Shown here: positions 12,778-25,208 of the stretch, piece by piece
Layout: every line of letters begins with the position of its first letter
Numbering within the stretch: the stretch's first letter is position 1
NCBI RefSeq assembly: GCF_019925205.1
Contig: NW_026869907.1
Coordinates: 310,001-374,000 of the forward strand
Length of the DNA: 64,000 nt
Source: Metopolophium dirhodum
Taxonomy: Eukaryota; Arthropoda; Insecta; Hemiptera; Aphididae
Direction of reading: 5' to 3'
Program-made: the position numbers and the translations under genes
The notes under the pieces: generated by a model
Seen by the model: only the letters and a program-made list of their open reading frames with translations
Told to the model about the DNA's origin: nothing
Databases searched by the model: none

Positions 12778-14333
12778 TTACCCAATGGTTTTTTTCCTTT
12801 ATTTGTTACCTAATGAATCGTGTTATGGTAATAAACTTATTTCTAAAACAAAAATAATCAATAAGGATTAGTAATGTTTATTTGATTTTCATAGATATCA
12901 TAATAATAATGATGTGTTTTATTTTGTAATTTAACAGAGTCATTAGTGTCTTTTTAACAACGGAGATGCTATTTATTTACATCATAAAAATATTATGTAT
13001 TTCAGTTATTAGTTTTTAAGACTACTAAATAAATATAATACGCAAGTATAAAATATTTCATGATAGTAAACTACCATTATTATGTTGTACACAGACATGA
13101 TCTCCGCGACGAGTAAAGCAATTTTTAATTTGTATTTACTACATTTTACAATTCGAAAAACAACGACCAATTTCTATTTATTTCATACTGGTAATGATTT
13201 AGTTTAAAAAAAAAAACATACATGAGCCGAACATATTACGAGGTTTGTTAATGGATTAATTGATATTTAAAAAATAATCGTTGTGTTTTTAACGGATTTA
13301 TTTAAACATAATATAATATGTCGTCCGTGTCAAATACAGTACAATCACTGTGAAAATAATTATATACAGAACACGTAAGGGCACACACGTGCATTTATGA
13401 ATTCGACAACAATCGTGTCTTCCCTAAAGTTGGCGGATCATTGCACACACAACACACAACGAAATGGGTTCTTACTATGGTCACAGTATGGCGTATGTAT
13501 CGAGTTCGGAATTGTTTTCGAATCCACAAAACTCCTGACCAGACTGATCAGAATCCGATTTCTCACTTTCTAACCACGTTCAATCGTATAGGCCTATTTG
13601 GACGCAAATGTATAATATGCTACTTGCAAGAACTCAGCATACCTACTCAAAATTATAGCGTAAAATTGCATGTACATTGTACAGCCTTATGACGACAATC
13701 CGTTGTTGAGTCACCTAACCCCAAATCCCGACCATCCGATGTATCAGAATAACAAACAATGGTCAATGCTTCGATACAATTAATACCAAAATATAATAAT
13801 ATTGTCCTTATTGATTTTTTAACGTCAAAATTATAATATTATATTTGGTTATTGCAATTTATTATTCCCAAAGCAGTCATGTAGTCATTTTGCCTATCCA
13901 TCGTGCCGTGTTAAAACCGTTATACACATTAATAATATTATTAAGTCTAAATTATATCTTCGGAAAAATATGCTGCGTACTTATTTAAATTAATAAACTT
14001 ATATAATTATAAGTAAAATTAAAGTAACTCAAAAACTCGTATAAAAACGATTTTTTTATAATATTTTATTGGCAATCAATTAATGTACTAGGATATTATA
14101 TACTTCAAAATAAAATTATCGATATTTGACGATAATATTATATGTTTGCTAAATCATTTTCAAACATTTACTGAAATTAACAGCTCAATTCAAATGTATT
14201 ATAATATGTGAACGAAATGGCGCAACTGATACCGTAATTGGGCAATCAGTTAAATTCACGTTAATTAAAACAAAACAAAGTATTTTAACAAAATATAAAG
14301 AATTTTAAATTAACTAATTGTGTTATCATTAAA
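12778..14333. other. noncoding sequence, mixed composition
   Basis: AT-rich to about 13370, then a more complex patch (13380-13760) with a plus-strand frame at 13441-13692 that starts at TTG and matches nothing I know. AT-rich again beyond it. Confidence 0.5.
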
Positions 14334-14513
14334 CTATAGCATAAATCGATCATTATAGCCTCGGAGTTTTGAGAAACCAAACAAACTGTCTTGTAGTTTT
14401 GAATAAAAGATGTTTTCTCGTGGTGCAGCCGTTACTGAAGTACATAAATTACAGCCAAGGCCCAAGACTAAATGCACACAAAACAAGAAGTCTATGTATT
14501 CTGCGCCGTACAT
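14334..14513 (-). CDS. doubtful small ORF with signal-peptide-like start
   Basis: From the ATG at 14513 the minus strand encodes 59 residues. The start MYGAEYIDFLFCVHLVLGLG has a hydrophobic core at about residues 8-20, followed by a small-residue stretch TSVTAAP that would suit signal-peptidase cleavage after TA or TAA. The remaining about 30 residues are polar with no cysteines or known motif. The frame is more GC-rich than its flanks. Aphids do encode many small secreted proteins, but nothing here shows transcription and no intron or poly-A signal was tied to it. It could equally be a chance frame. Confidence 0.15.
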   Translation of the reverse strand: MYGAEYIDFLFCVHLVLGLGCNLCTSVTAAPRENIFYSKLQDSLFGFSKLRGYNDRFML

Positions 14514-17500
14514 CACGACTGAATAATTTATAGGTGTAGAAGAAAATATGTTGAAACAGAATTACAATTAAATATCGTCATGAATATATTTTGTGAATAG
14601 TAATATGTTGATATTTACAGCAGTTGTTCATATTCAGCTACTGCTTGACATCAAAGTAGACGACATTATATCTTTTTAATTTTAAATTGTATTTAATGTC
14701 AATTCAATAAAAATAATTTACACTCTATAAGTCTGAGTGTTACTGCTGGGTGACTTCTTTCATCACGTCTCCACGTCTTGTATACAAATAACATTTTTTT
14801 TTCGCACATATGCTTATTATAAATAGGTACCATTACAGATTGTTATATAATCCAATAAATGTTTATAAAAAAAATTCTATACGTATAAAAGCGCTATTGT
14901 TAACATTATAATGATAATTGTAACGATACGTAATTATATTAAATTCCATTGTGGTTATCGACGTGTTTTATAGTATTATTTTAACGTTTCGTGATGTTAA
15001 TCACGGCATTTAGAACGTCATGTTTGGAACAGTTATTTTTTATAAAGAAGAAGTTTAGAATGAATTAGTAATATAATATAATTTTAGAGTGAAAAATATT
15101 ATTCTAATTAATTCGTTTTTAATTTTCAAATAATGCGTTTTTTGTAAAAATAATTGTAAAAATAAATTCAAGAATTTTTGAATGTATTTAAAATATCTGT
15201 ATTTAATAAAAGTAACTGTGATTCTTCTTAAATATATAATAATAATTGTAGATTTTTTAATAACTATAGATATAGATATGAAAATGTTACTACCTATGAT
15301 ACATCCGAAAAAAATTGTTTTTAATTTGATTATATTATGAATTTTGTCGGTGTACCTCTATGTCTATACACCTATATTCAAAGAGAGGATATAACATATT
15401 TTTTTTCAGCACAAATTTATGGGAGCATTATAGTAGAAGATATTAAAATTTAAAATCATAAATAAAACAAAAAATGACCACAATATAACGAATACGTTAT
15501 TAACCATTGCCAAGATTTTAAATTTTTTTTTAGTTTTGATATTTCCATAATATGCAAGACAGCTGTAGTCGATTTTCAGTCGGTTTGTTATAATTTTTTT
15601 TTTTTGTTTTCTATTTAAATTGTTGCCATATTATACAATATAATGTTATCATCATAATTTACCAATAACTTTAAAATTATATGAGATTAAAACTAACATA
15701 CACCAGACTATTTTAAAAATGATTATAACACAATTTTACTAACAACAAATATCATAAACTTTACTGCTTTTTGTACATTAAAATGTTTAACATAAAATTT
15801 CACTCATATTAACATTATGAAGTAAAATGTCTACGTAATACTAAAAAAAAATATCCCTATGTATGTATATTATTTTAATTCTTGGTTTTTTTTAAAAAAA
15901 AAAAAACTATTAACGTTTTGTTAAAGCCATTCCATTCAATTTCTTCTAAACTTGTCACACAATAAATGTTGAATTTTTTTATGTACATAAAAACTTACAT
16001 TTTATTTTACTATACAGTTAGAAGTTACATTAGACATAGTTGACAATGTACTCCATTTTTTCTTTTCAAAACCATGACAATTATTTAATGTGTCTTAATT
16101 TAACGACAAGCGATTACTTTTATAGCATTTTGTTTGAAATTATTTTCCACTGACAGATTTATGTGAATTTGGGACAAAGGATTTCCGTTTATACACATAT
16201 ATGTTAAGATCCAAATAGGAAATCGGCAGTTGTGAGAAATTCTGCCGGTTCAATGTACACATTAGCCCTATAAACATGATGCACACCAAATAAGAAGATA
16301 TAAATTTAACTAACACATAAAATAAACGTGTTTACCGCAACGATCAATTATTGATAAATCAGATATATTAAGTAGTTCACAATTACTGTTCTGTTTCATA
16401 AAACTATTTTTTATTATGTTTTTATGTACACCTACAAGTGTACCGATGTGTAAAGTCTATCGCAATATTGCAAGTCTTTGATCATCAAAACCGGCTTGTT
16501 ATAATAATTTCAATTTTGTGTTCCCAAGGACCAACAGACAACCCTTTAAAGAACCAAATACATATATTATAACATTATTATTGTTTTGTTAAAAATGAAT
16601 TATTCAACTTATGTGTACAATAGTTATTGCCATGCACCTGCATATTCATTAAATTATATAACCTAATTTTATTGTATAGTTAAACTATCTTATGTTCAAT
16701 AAATTAAAATATCCAGTCTAAGGGAACCAATATCATTTAGTTTGAGTAATAGACACATCATAATAGTTTACACATTTCTTGTACGTACATGCAATGTCAT
16801 CAAATATGAAACGCATTATAATTTTACCATATCTTATGAACAAATTTCGTTTTATTGAAGTCCTAAAACCAATTTCATCGTAGTCCTTTTTTTGTGTGGT
16901 AATATCCTACGTTCGCACTTTCTTCTTTTTTCCCCCTTTCTTTCTTTTGTTGCTATCCCATAACTATGTCATGTATTTTATCCATGGCCACTTAAACGAG
17001 CCTATTATAAACGATAATAGAAACAATAAATTGTCTAAAAGCTGACATGTTAACCGTTAACGTCCTTGTTGTTTTCATGATTAAGACTTACAAATATTAG
17101 TGAACTATAATAATTGATATCTCACTGTTTTAATAATTATTTTTTACTAAGGTTTTTATTTTAACTCAAAAACCATAAACGCTATAATAATAAAAAATTA
17201 TATAAGGTCCATAAAAATAAATAACATAAGAAAATGTATGTGTGTTTTGAAGTAATAAGTTTCTATTTTTAAAACCATAAATAATAATAATAATAATTTC
17301 TATTTCTGTGTTCGTTGTTCAAATATTTCTTTACAGATACCATGGTCACGTTTTCCAATGTCCATTTGATACGCTTATACATCTCAATATGAGTTTAAAT
17401 TAAAATAATAAAAACAGTTTTGGTCAGTTATTAATATTCTTTCGGCATAGTGTACATTTGTGGGTTAGGACTTAGGATACCAAATGGTGCGTACTTTCAT

Positions 17501-17868
17501 CTTCATAAACATTTCTATAAGGTATGGGCGACCGCTGAAGGGTTCGTGGCCGAGTGTCTACACACGTAACAACTTTTTGTATTATGGCAAAAAACATGTA
17601 AGAAGATAAACGTTGGTTTTATATATTTAAGTAAATTGATATAATATGGTGTTTATGATGTTTTATACATTTAATAACAATGATATGAACATAGCTTAGT
17701 TTAATGACTTTTGTGCCATAAACTAATAATTCTTATGACCACCCGAGGTATGAGAAGAATACCTTTTCTAATGCGTGATAAAATATATTTTGTTAATTCC
17801 ATTAAGGTGCTCTATTATAATTTCACGATATCTGAATATTGTCAAAGCATAATAATTAATGAGAACTG
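14514..17868. other. AT desert with a pyrimidine tract
   Basis: No gene or element end found. At 16918-16948 the plus strand is 31 consecutive pyrimidines (cttcttcttttt...ctttctttt), the longest mixed C/T run noted. An acceptor-like ctttacag at about 17336 is not followed by a good donor. Confidence 0.55.
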
Positions 17869-18273
17869 TCATCGGTATAATATTCTCAAGATTATACAAA
17901 CATTGAAAATGTGGGTACTATAATAATATTGTACTGAAAGCAGATTGGACATGAAATGTTTGTGGTATTCTAAAATAGTATCTATATCGTAATAATGTAG
18001 TACCATTAAGGTATTTTCACCGTCTATGACAAAATCATTTAAGATTATTTGTAATAGGAATTCAAAATGTAACGAATTAATAGATATTACGTAAGTATTG
18101 TTTGTCATAAAATATTTTGAAGTTTCGAGTGACATAAATAATATGTGTTTTAACAATAAATCATATCGTAAAAATTCCAAATCATACAAATTAATAATTT
18201 TAATACCTACATACAAAATGCTAGCACGTATAATGTATATGTTAGTTTCAATATTATAGTTACCTACGAACAA
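17869..18273 (-). CDS. long unidentified frame in AT-rich DNA
   Basis: A minus-strand frame of 134 codons, opening at TTG (18273). The first ATG is at about residue 47 (MSLETSKYFM), leaving about 88 residues. Its length is notable because this DNA is about 72% A+T, where stop codons should be frequent. The peptide has ordinary amino-acid variety, with segments such as LLQIILNDFVIDGENTLMVL and DIDTILEYHKHFM, rather than simple repeats. I recognise no family or motif. It could be an exon, a relic of a mobile-element protein, or a chance frame. No convincing splice sites were placed. Confidence 0.18.
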   Translation of the reverse strand: MFVGNYNIETNIYIIRASILYVGIKIINLYDLEFLRYDLLLKHILFMSLETSKYFMTNNTYVISINSLHFEFLLQIILNDFVIDGENTLMVLHYYDIDTILEYHKHFMSNLLSVQYYYSTHIFNVCIILRILYR

Positions 18274-19257
18274 TGTGATATTTTTAGATTTTTTATATTA
18301 TAATATAGTTTAGTATTGTTGTCAACTATTAGGTACACAATATTATTTATAATTATTTAGTACATATTAACATTACGTAGATACCTACGTAAACAATTTA
18401 TAAAAAAAAATCGTTTATATTGTTGATTTATATTATGTCAATATAGCTACTATAAAATACTAATTTTCCAATTTTTTTTTTAATTTTCCACATTTATTGA
18501 TTTGTCATATTACAACAAATTACGTTTGCATTTATTTTCATTAAACTATAAAATTATTATTCTGTTTACTTTGAAACCTTTACAACTATTCTTAATCGAT
18601 TTGTTTTAGATTAATATTATTTTTGTAATTAATAACGCTGATTATTGTTACTTCGTTATTAATTTACTATAATTAGGTGTTTGATATTTTATTAAGACAT
18701 TTCCCCTTTTTAAAGGCATCGATTATTTATTTAGTGAAAATTGAACAATCTAAATTGAAAACGTATAACGAGTGTAATACCTTTGTACGCATAGTAAAAA
18801 CCATTAATTATACGATTTAAAACTGTAAGGAAAACAAAAATCGATATTTAAATGCTTGGTTAAGTCGAAATATTACTTCCTTTTCAATTGTATACATTTA
18901 CAATGAATATTTCGTGACTGTAATGTTCTTGATTGCTGTTTTCATCGTGAATACTCAAATGTAACCTAAAACTTTCTTCATACTTGCCGTCTATGTCAGC
19001 AGTAGATTAAATTATTGTTTGAAAAGCCTTTATCGAAAACTTGTACAGAGTTTTATTTAAAAGCTAAAACTTTGTGACAACTGGACTGTGCAGGGTGTCG
19101 GCTGGCAGCGTACTAGTCCGGAGAGTAAGAATAAATAGATTGCCATCCCGTCTACGATATTTTAATAATATCATCGGTACGACTTGAATCCACACGACGG
19201 AACGGATTTTTTCAAGTCACTCGTCAATGACGCCAATGGCCCGGACTGACTTCTTAC
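18274..19257. other. AT-rich noncoding sequence
   Basis: AT-rich to about 19060; then CpG-bearing sequence that continues into the next entry. Nothing identifiable. Confidence 0.5.
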
Positions 19258-19394
19258 CGTGATGGCGATACGGACCTCGGTGTCGGGTGGCATTGAACCA
19301 TGGTCGGTTGATTTTTGTACGACGAATGAACACGAATATTTGTCATGTGGCGCATAGGTAGTTGGTGACAAAAATATTATAATAATAATATATA
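19258..19394 (-). other. candidate coding exon with strong donor
   Basis: On the minus strand a frame ends at ATC-ACG followed by gtaagaagt (donor at 19257 downward), a near-perfect 5' splice site. An acceptor-like aaataagcag ends at 19395. The 137-nt interval between is open in one frame and yields, after AT-coded isoleucines, SPTTYAPHDKYSCSFVVQKS and then STDHGSMPPDTEVRIAIT. The composition is exon-like compared with its flanks. The acceptor has a poor pyrimidine tract, and no family is recognised. Confidence 0.2.
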
Positions 19395-20468
19395 CTGCTT
19401 ATTTTGCAGACGAACGCAGAAAATATAATATTGTAGAGTTATACGGACAACGTGTATATAGGTTATACCTTCTACGTAAAAGCTTCGCAAATAGTGACAA
19501 ATCGCGTGTGAACGAAGACTGTCGGTATGAATACCATCATACACTATAATATATACTTGAATCCGTAGTTTGCGCTGTACGGTGGCACATAAATGCAATC
19601 GCATGACCGTTTTTTTTTTTTTTTGCAGGGCATAAGATGTGTAATTTTTGTAACGTACACGCACTGCGATAATATTATATTCAACGATATTTTTTTTCCA
19701 ATGTGAAGGGGAGGAGTACGTTATCCAGAACGGCAGTAAACAATTTTTCTTTATAACGTGGTTTGATCATTTTATCCATGAAAAATATTTTTTAACAATA
19801 GTTTACCAACTTTTCACGGGTACATGGTCATATTGGCATATTAGGCAATAAACGGTGTCAATCTTCTGGATAGTTCCCCCAAATCTTGTTTGGCCCTCTT
19901 ATGTGTCTACATTTGGGTTCTAGGCAGTTACCTACTTCTCTTTTGACGACCTATGCTTAAAGTGTTGGAGCTCGAACTGTCAAATGTCCCTATCCCATAC
20001 ACGTTAATACGAGTGAATTTCTTCCGAAATTACCAACCAACCCTGTTTTATATGACGTTGTGATATAGTCACTCTATAACAGTTTATACTATACTACCCA
20101 AACATACTTCAAACTTAGGAGTTAAGGGCAATCGAAAAATTTGCAAATTTCGTTATTTCTCTATTTTGTTACTTATTAATTGTTCTGTTTTTCCGTGAAG
20201 TACCTAAAACAAAATTAAAAAGCCAACCTCTTCTCGTGATATTTATTTTTTTATTTTTATCTTTTCCTGGAAATGTCCAACTAATTTAGATTCTCATTCC
20301 TTGTACATTTCCAATTTCTATTCTCAACATTTTTTACATATTATGTGGGCTTAAAACTATATGCTACTGTCTTGTAATATTGCTTATAAATTCACTAGTT
20401 CAGACACATATTATTGTAACGGTTCTGGTTATATAATAATTATCGTTAATAGTAATAATACTTTAACA
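19395..20468. other. noncoding sequence, mixed composition
   Basis: Moderately complex sequence without an identifiable gene. Poly-T lies at about 19612-19624. The segment 19850-20000 looked transposon-like but gave no protein motif. Confidence 0.5.
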
Positions 20469-20807
20469 CAGTTGTCTTAAACACGCGGCCTGTGTGCCAC
20501 ATGTGGCCTTCGAACCATTTTAATGTGACCCTATATAGTTCGAATTTGTTACATTTACAATTATAGAAAAATGTATGTATTATATTATGGAAAAATCAGA
20601 TCATGTGATTTGTAACCATTCGGGTTAAGTGTGGGCTTTGTCTGCGTGTCTCAACTCGCAGATCATTATATCTAAATAAATTATACATAATTCAATAATT
20701 GTATAGATATAAGGGAAAAAAAAAGGTCTACAACAATGTCTCGCCCGCGAACCTTTGATGTATACACCCATATATGGCCCATTCGTAATTCGAGTTTGAG
20801 ACCACTG
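20469..20807. mobile_element. hAT-type MITE (339 bp)
   Basis: The left end CAGTTGTCTTAAACACG matches the reverse complement of the right end (CAGTGGTCTCAAACTCG) at 14 of 17 positions. Both have the CAGTGGTCTCAAAC form usual for hAT ends. Flanking 8-mers ctttaaca and ctttcata agree at 6 of 8, as expected for an old hAT target duplication. Subterminal gcggcctgtgtgccacatgt and rightward cgcccgcgaacc also fit hAT-derived non-autonomous elements. No transposase frame. Confidence 0.8.
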
Positions 20808-20864
20808 CTTTCATAGTATAGAAAAAAAATACAAACATCTTATCGTGTATTTGATTTATCTGTT

Positions 20865-20939
20865 TATAGTCACGTATTCACCCCCCCCCCTCTCCCCCAA
20901 AAACTGAAATTCAATTTTTTTTCTGTTTACGTGACTATA
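20865..20939. repeat. 12-bp inverted repeat enclosing a C-run
   Basis: tatagtcacgta (20865-20876) is exactly repeated in reverse complement at 20928-20939. The loop holds C10-TCT-C5 starting at 20881. Confidence 0.6.
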
Positions 20940-21220
20940 TTATCATCTGTATTATACGACATTCTCAGTATACTATACGCGTGTTGTGGTTACACACGAT
21001 TCGAATACCTCATTTACAATATTATTATTATTATTATTACCATTACAATAATAATTAATGCCCGACCATTAGTAGGACACGAGGTCGTAACGCTCATAAT
21101 ATGAATTATACGTTCATTGAAAATTTGAGGAAAATGATCTGGCACGTGCACTGCCCATAATATGCATTATACTGCACGCGGGGGAAGGGTACATGCCGAT
21201 AGTACATATATATACGTCAC

Positions 21221-21255
21221 GAGAGAGAGAGAGAGAGTGAGAGAGAGAGAGAGAG
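21221..21255. repeat. (GA)n microsatellite
   Basis: About 17 GA units with one GTGA interruption near 21237. Confidence 0.95.
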
Positions 21256-21423
21256 TGTCGGAACTAAATATACGCCCTTTCTATGTGTCCGCGGTCCATT
21301 ATCTCGAACGCTATCGGAACCAGCCACGGTCGACAGGAATAGCTCACGCGGTCGGTGCGGTGTGTTTGAACACGCTCCCGTTGACAGGTCCGTGTTGGGA
21401 GTTAAACCGGAATGTATATATAC

Positions 21424-21960
21424 GACACGGTGTGTATAATACGGCACCACATTATATACGGAATCCATCGAAAAAACAAACTTTTCCTCCGAATCACTAT
21501 TTGATGTGGCCGTTATACGGTCTACTGTGGTACACATCAGCCGGATTCGCGTGGTAATTTAATCATTAGTCCCGTTCGGTCCTCATAATAAATTCTGTAC
21601 AAGTGTACGAGTGAAATAATGCGTATTCGACGTATATCATTACCGTTATCAATGTTAATATTAGGTATTATAACCGTCACCCCGTGTAGATATGACTCGG
21701 TGTGTACGACACGGCACCATATTATACGGAATCCATCGAAAAAACAAACTTTTCCTCCGAATCACTTTTTGATGTGGCCGTTATACGGTCTACGGCGGTA
21801 CACATCAGCCGGATTCGCGTGGTAATTTAATCATTAGTCCCGTCTGGTCCCAAAATAAATTCTGTACAAGTGTACGAGTGAAATAATGCGTATTCGACGT
21901 ATATCATTATCGTTATCAATGTTAATATTAGGTATTATAACCTTCACCCCGTGTAGATAC
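21424..21960. repeat. direct tandem duplication, about 267-bp unit, two copies
   Basis: Copy 1 is 21424-21693 and copy 2 is 21694-21960, followed by the first bases of a third (gactcg at 21961). They differ by scattered substitutions and a 2-bp gap. The same peptide tail ending LMWPLYGL..YTSAGFAW is open in both copies. The visible changes there alter residues (Y to F, LLW to LRR), so selection on a protein is not apparent. The block is CpG-bearing and sits in GC-richer DNA (21.1-22.0 kb). Confidence 0.9.
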
Positions 21961-22151
21961 GACTCGTCGTGAATATCTTACGCCAGTTATCGGTTCTCTC
22001 TGAGCTTAAACATTTAATATAATATATATATATATAATAGTAATTAATATTTAAAAATGTATTAAAAGTGTTGGTAGTTAGTTCGTCGAATAACGCACCA
22101 GCCTGTGTTATAAAAATGAATATTTTAAATTATATGTTTCATACATACTAC

Positions 22152-22187
<36 letters not shown>

Positions 22188-24419
22188 ATATAATATGTAC
22201 TTAGGACTGCGAAATCTATGATTAGATAGTCTGAACAGGTTAGGTGAACTTCGGCGGAGTGGATATTAATATAATATAAAATGTACCTTTTCGAAACAGG
22301 ATGTGTTGGTCGAATCCCTTTTTTGTGAAACTTGGTGTTCTGTTATTATATTCAGTTATTTCAATCACATAAGTACTACACGTATTCATGCTGGCAGTTG
22401 GTGAACAGAATTAATGGGAGGGGGATCAAACGTTATTGACTACAAAGTATAACAAATAATAATTTTGTTCAGCTAAAAAATAAAAATTTCGTTTATACGG
22501 TTTTATCTGAAATAGAGTTGAAGGAGTTCTGTGTTATCAGTAACTAAATTAATTGAAATATATCATATTATACTATATTTTATTTTATTTTGGCTAGTTG
22601 AGTAAAAGTCTCGAGAACAGTTTTGTTTAAGACGGCAAGTGGGATTACCGTACGAGTGCGTTATACTCTACGGTTAAATAGCTAAGTAGTAATGGATACT
22701 GGGAAATATAATATATTACCTTTATAATATGGGTAATGCTTCTTCGCGAATATAAAATACATAATATAAGATTTATGAAATTCAGTCCTTACATGTTGTA
22801 AAAATAATTTAGGAAATAGATCGATTTTCAGTGTACACGCGTATTCAAACAGAAAATGCGCACAAAAAGTTTCACGCGAATCTGAGCGATGGCATTTTGA
22901 AAAGGTCATTTTTCTTTGTTAGCGTTGGTTTATCCGAAGGAATAACTACCTACGACCGCCGGACATTTTTGAAGAAATGCGAGTAGGGTCGGTTTTGAAG
23001 AATTGTCAACAAATGCGGTGTTTACATAGTTTTGCTTAGAATTGTTTTTTGAATGCGATGATTTATGCCGCGATTTCGAAACGTAAATATTACAATTTTT
23101 TTTATTTTCAAGTGATACAATAACTTTGAGCAATGAACAAACTTAAAACAAAATAAAATCGCGCGTTTTATCAGTTATTTCAATTCGAGACTTGTTACAA
23201 ATGTCTGTATACGATATTTATACGACGGGCTTGTATTTTATTCGTTTGTAATTAACCATCTACTACCGACTGATATATTATTATAATGTATTTATATTCC
23301 TCATTCATCTGCAGCGTCTGATAATAATTATTCGCCGTTATAACTTCGTCGCCCCGTGACTCGGTAATCGCCGAACCACGCCTGCCTGCCTAATCAGTTG
23401 GTTGTTTCCCGTCATCCGATTCGCCGAACGATCAAGTGGTCAAAGTAAAATAAGTGACTTATATTATTCGGACGTGACTCATACTTTCCATATTATTATA
23501 CTGTGTAGAGTTTTAATCGATTTCACTCTTTTCGGTATCAATGTATCAGTACGACCATGTTATATTTCAAGTTATGTTCAAATGTATGTGCATATAGTTC
23601 AGCAAAGATAGTGTTTAATTTATGTATCAATCAATATTGTGTTTCCTCCGCTGTCGTCCACTATCGAATCTATCACGTAGGACCGACTGCGTTAATATTA
23701 CAATATTGCCACAATGAATTATGAACGCTGACATAAATATTTTTATTTTTTTTTTATTGGACGTTTTTGTCCTAATTTATAGATTTTACAGCCAAAAAGA
23801 TTTTTTAATATCACGACTACCAATAACTTATATTATATTGGATATTTTTTTAACGGATCTGATTTTTGTTTAATTTGAGGTGAATGATGAATGGTGACTA
23901 AAAGTTATTGTTCATATTGGTAATGATTTGTATTATAACTTATTGAATTTACACGTACGTTTAATTTTATATTTTGTAAAAAAATCAAAGATGCCAAAAC
24001 GTTTGATATTTTAAACATTTTATTGATACCGATCTGAAATCATTTATGGTGATAGATTTATCGTTCGAAAAATAAATAATATTGTATATCATGCGTCATA
24101 ATATTATACACAACATTCTCGATCTACATAATTAATTCAATTTAATCAAGTGATTTTCACCGAACTAATACGATTATTTGTTCACACAACCGCGGATATG
24201 AGCATTTCAAGCTCGCACTCAATTATTTGGACATGAATAACATTTACTATCGTTGTTGAAATGATTTTGATCTAGACATGATGATGATTGGCTATGATAT
24301 TTGGAATGATATTGAGTCTATAATAATTATTCATCGTTTCCACTATTGGGTTTCATCGTACAGCGAATGCATATTATTATTATAATATCCCACGAACGCA
24401 CTACATACATACATCGATA
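21961..24419. other. noncoding sequence with TA microsatellite
   Basis: (TA)n at 22157-22183. A CpG-bearing patch at 23330-23470 contains tcagtt (23394-23399), an insect initiator-like motif, without a TATA box at the right distance. Minus-strand frames at 22682-22909 and 22930-23133 show no known motif. Confidence 0.45.
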
Positions 24420-25140
24420 TTACAATTACGCCGAGGGCAACCACGTGCAGCGATATTGACTTGTAAATTCCGCGCATACGATCAAGAGAGATTTATTAGG
24501 CTCCGTAAGAACTATAAGACATGGATTTCGGTGAGTAGTGGTATTGTTGTTGTTATTAATATTTTTATCGGGGGGGTTCGAACTGACCATCGAGTGTCGC
24601 AGCGAGTGTAAATCAAGTGCGCGCGCGCGCGTGTGTTTTTGGCGAGACCAGAGGGCATGATACAATGCAAAGGAACGAATTTTCCGCCGCCCACCCGCCC
24701 GAACGGCTGCTGTACAGTGGAGCCGTCTTAAAAACGCAGCGCTCTTACGACGCAAAACACGTACGATAAACACCCATCGCCTTACACGCTGCGGTACACA
24801 GTTAATATTGATTAAAAACCGGGGATTAAGAAAACCCGTTGCCAAATACAACGGTGGGTGGGGTGCGCGTGGGTGCGGGCGAACTCGTTAGGGCGGTGGC
24901 GTGCGCGTTTCTGCACCGGTACACACACCTCCGTTCGGACCGACTTTGAGACTACGGTCGCCTAGGCCGAATCGATGCGAATTAAACAATCAAAACCACA
25001 TATTATCGTTATGATTATGATATCGTATACGATGTATAACGGTTGTGTGATAAAACGTCAAACGTCCCGTCGACGTGACCGAACACGATGATAATAATAA
25101 TAATATACACGGCAGTATCGCGTGGTATAGCTCGGAATGC
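24420..25140. other. CpG-rich block with GC/GT dinucleotide run
   Basis: One of the two most GC-rich parts of the window (ggtgggtggggtgcgcgtgg, ggcgtgcgcgtttctgcacc). An alternating (GC)n(GT)n run at 24619-24635 could adopt Z-DNA. Long frames exist on the minus strand (24426-24851) but are low in information and unrecognised. The composition suits a promoter or 5' UTR; neither orientation nor start is fixed. Confidence 0.4.
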
Positions 25141-25208
25141 TGCAATCTGATTATTTTAACAGTTTAACTCGTTTGCATTTGCACTCGTTTCATTCAAATG
25201 TCGAAACG

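Noticed and set aside
12400..12857. Overlapping open frames on both strands
   Set aside because: They run through the tRNA-derived SINE and its A tail (polylysine); not genes.
17540..17570. tggccgagtgtcta, similar to the SINE A box
   Set aside because: Only about 14 bases match and there is no B box or tail; likely chance.
19850..20000. Suspected retrotransposon protein fragment
   Set aside because: Translations of all frames gave stops and no reverse-transcriptase or endonuclease motif.
21162..21825. Two plus-strand frames sharing a C-terminal peptide
   Set aside because: The shared tail is explained by the 267-bp tandem duplication; differences between copies change residues and show no sign of protein constraint.
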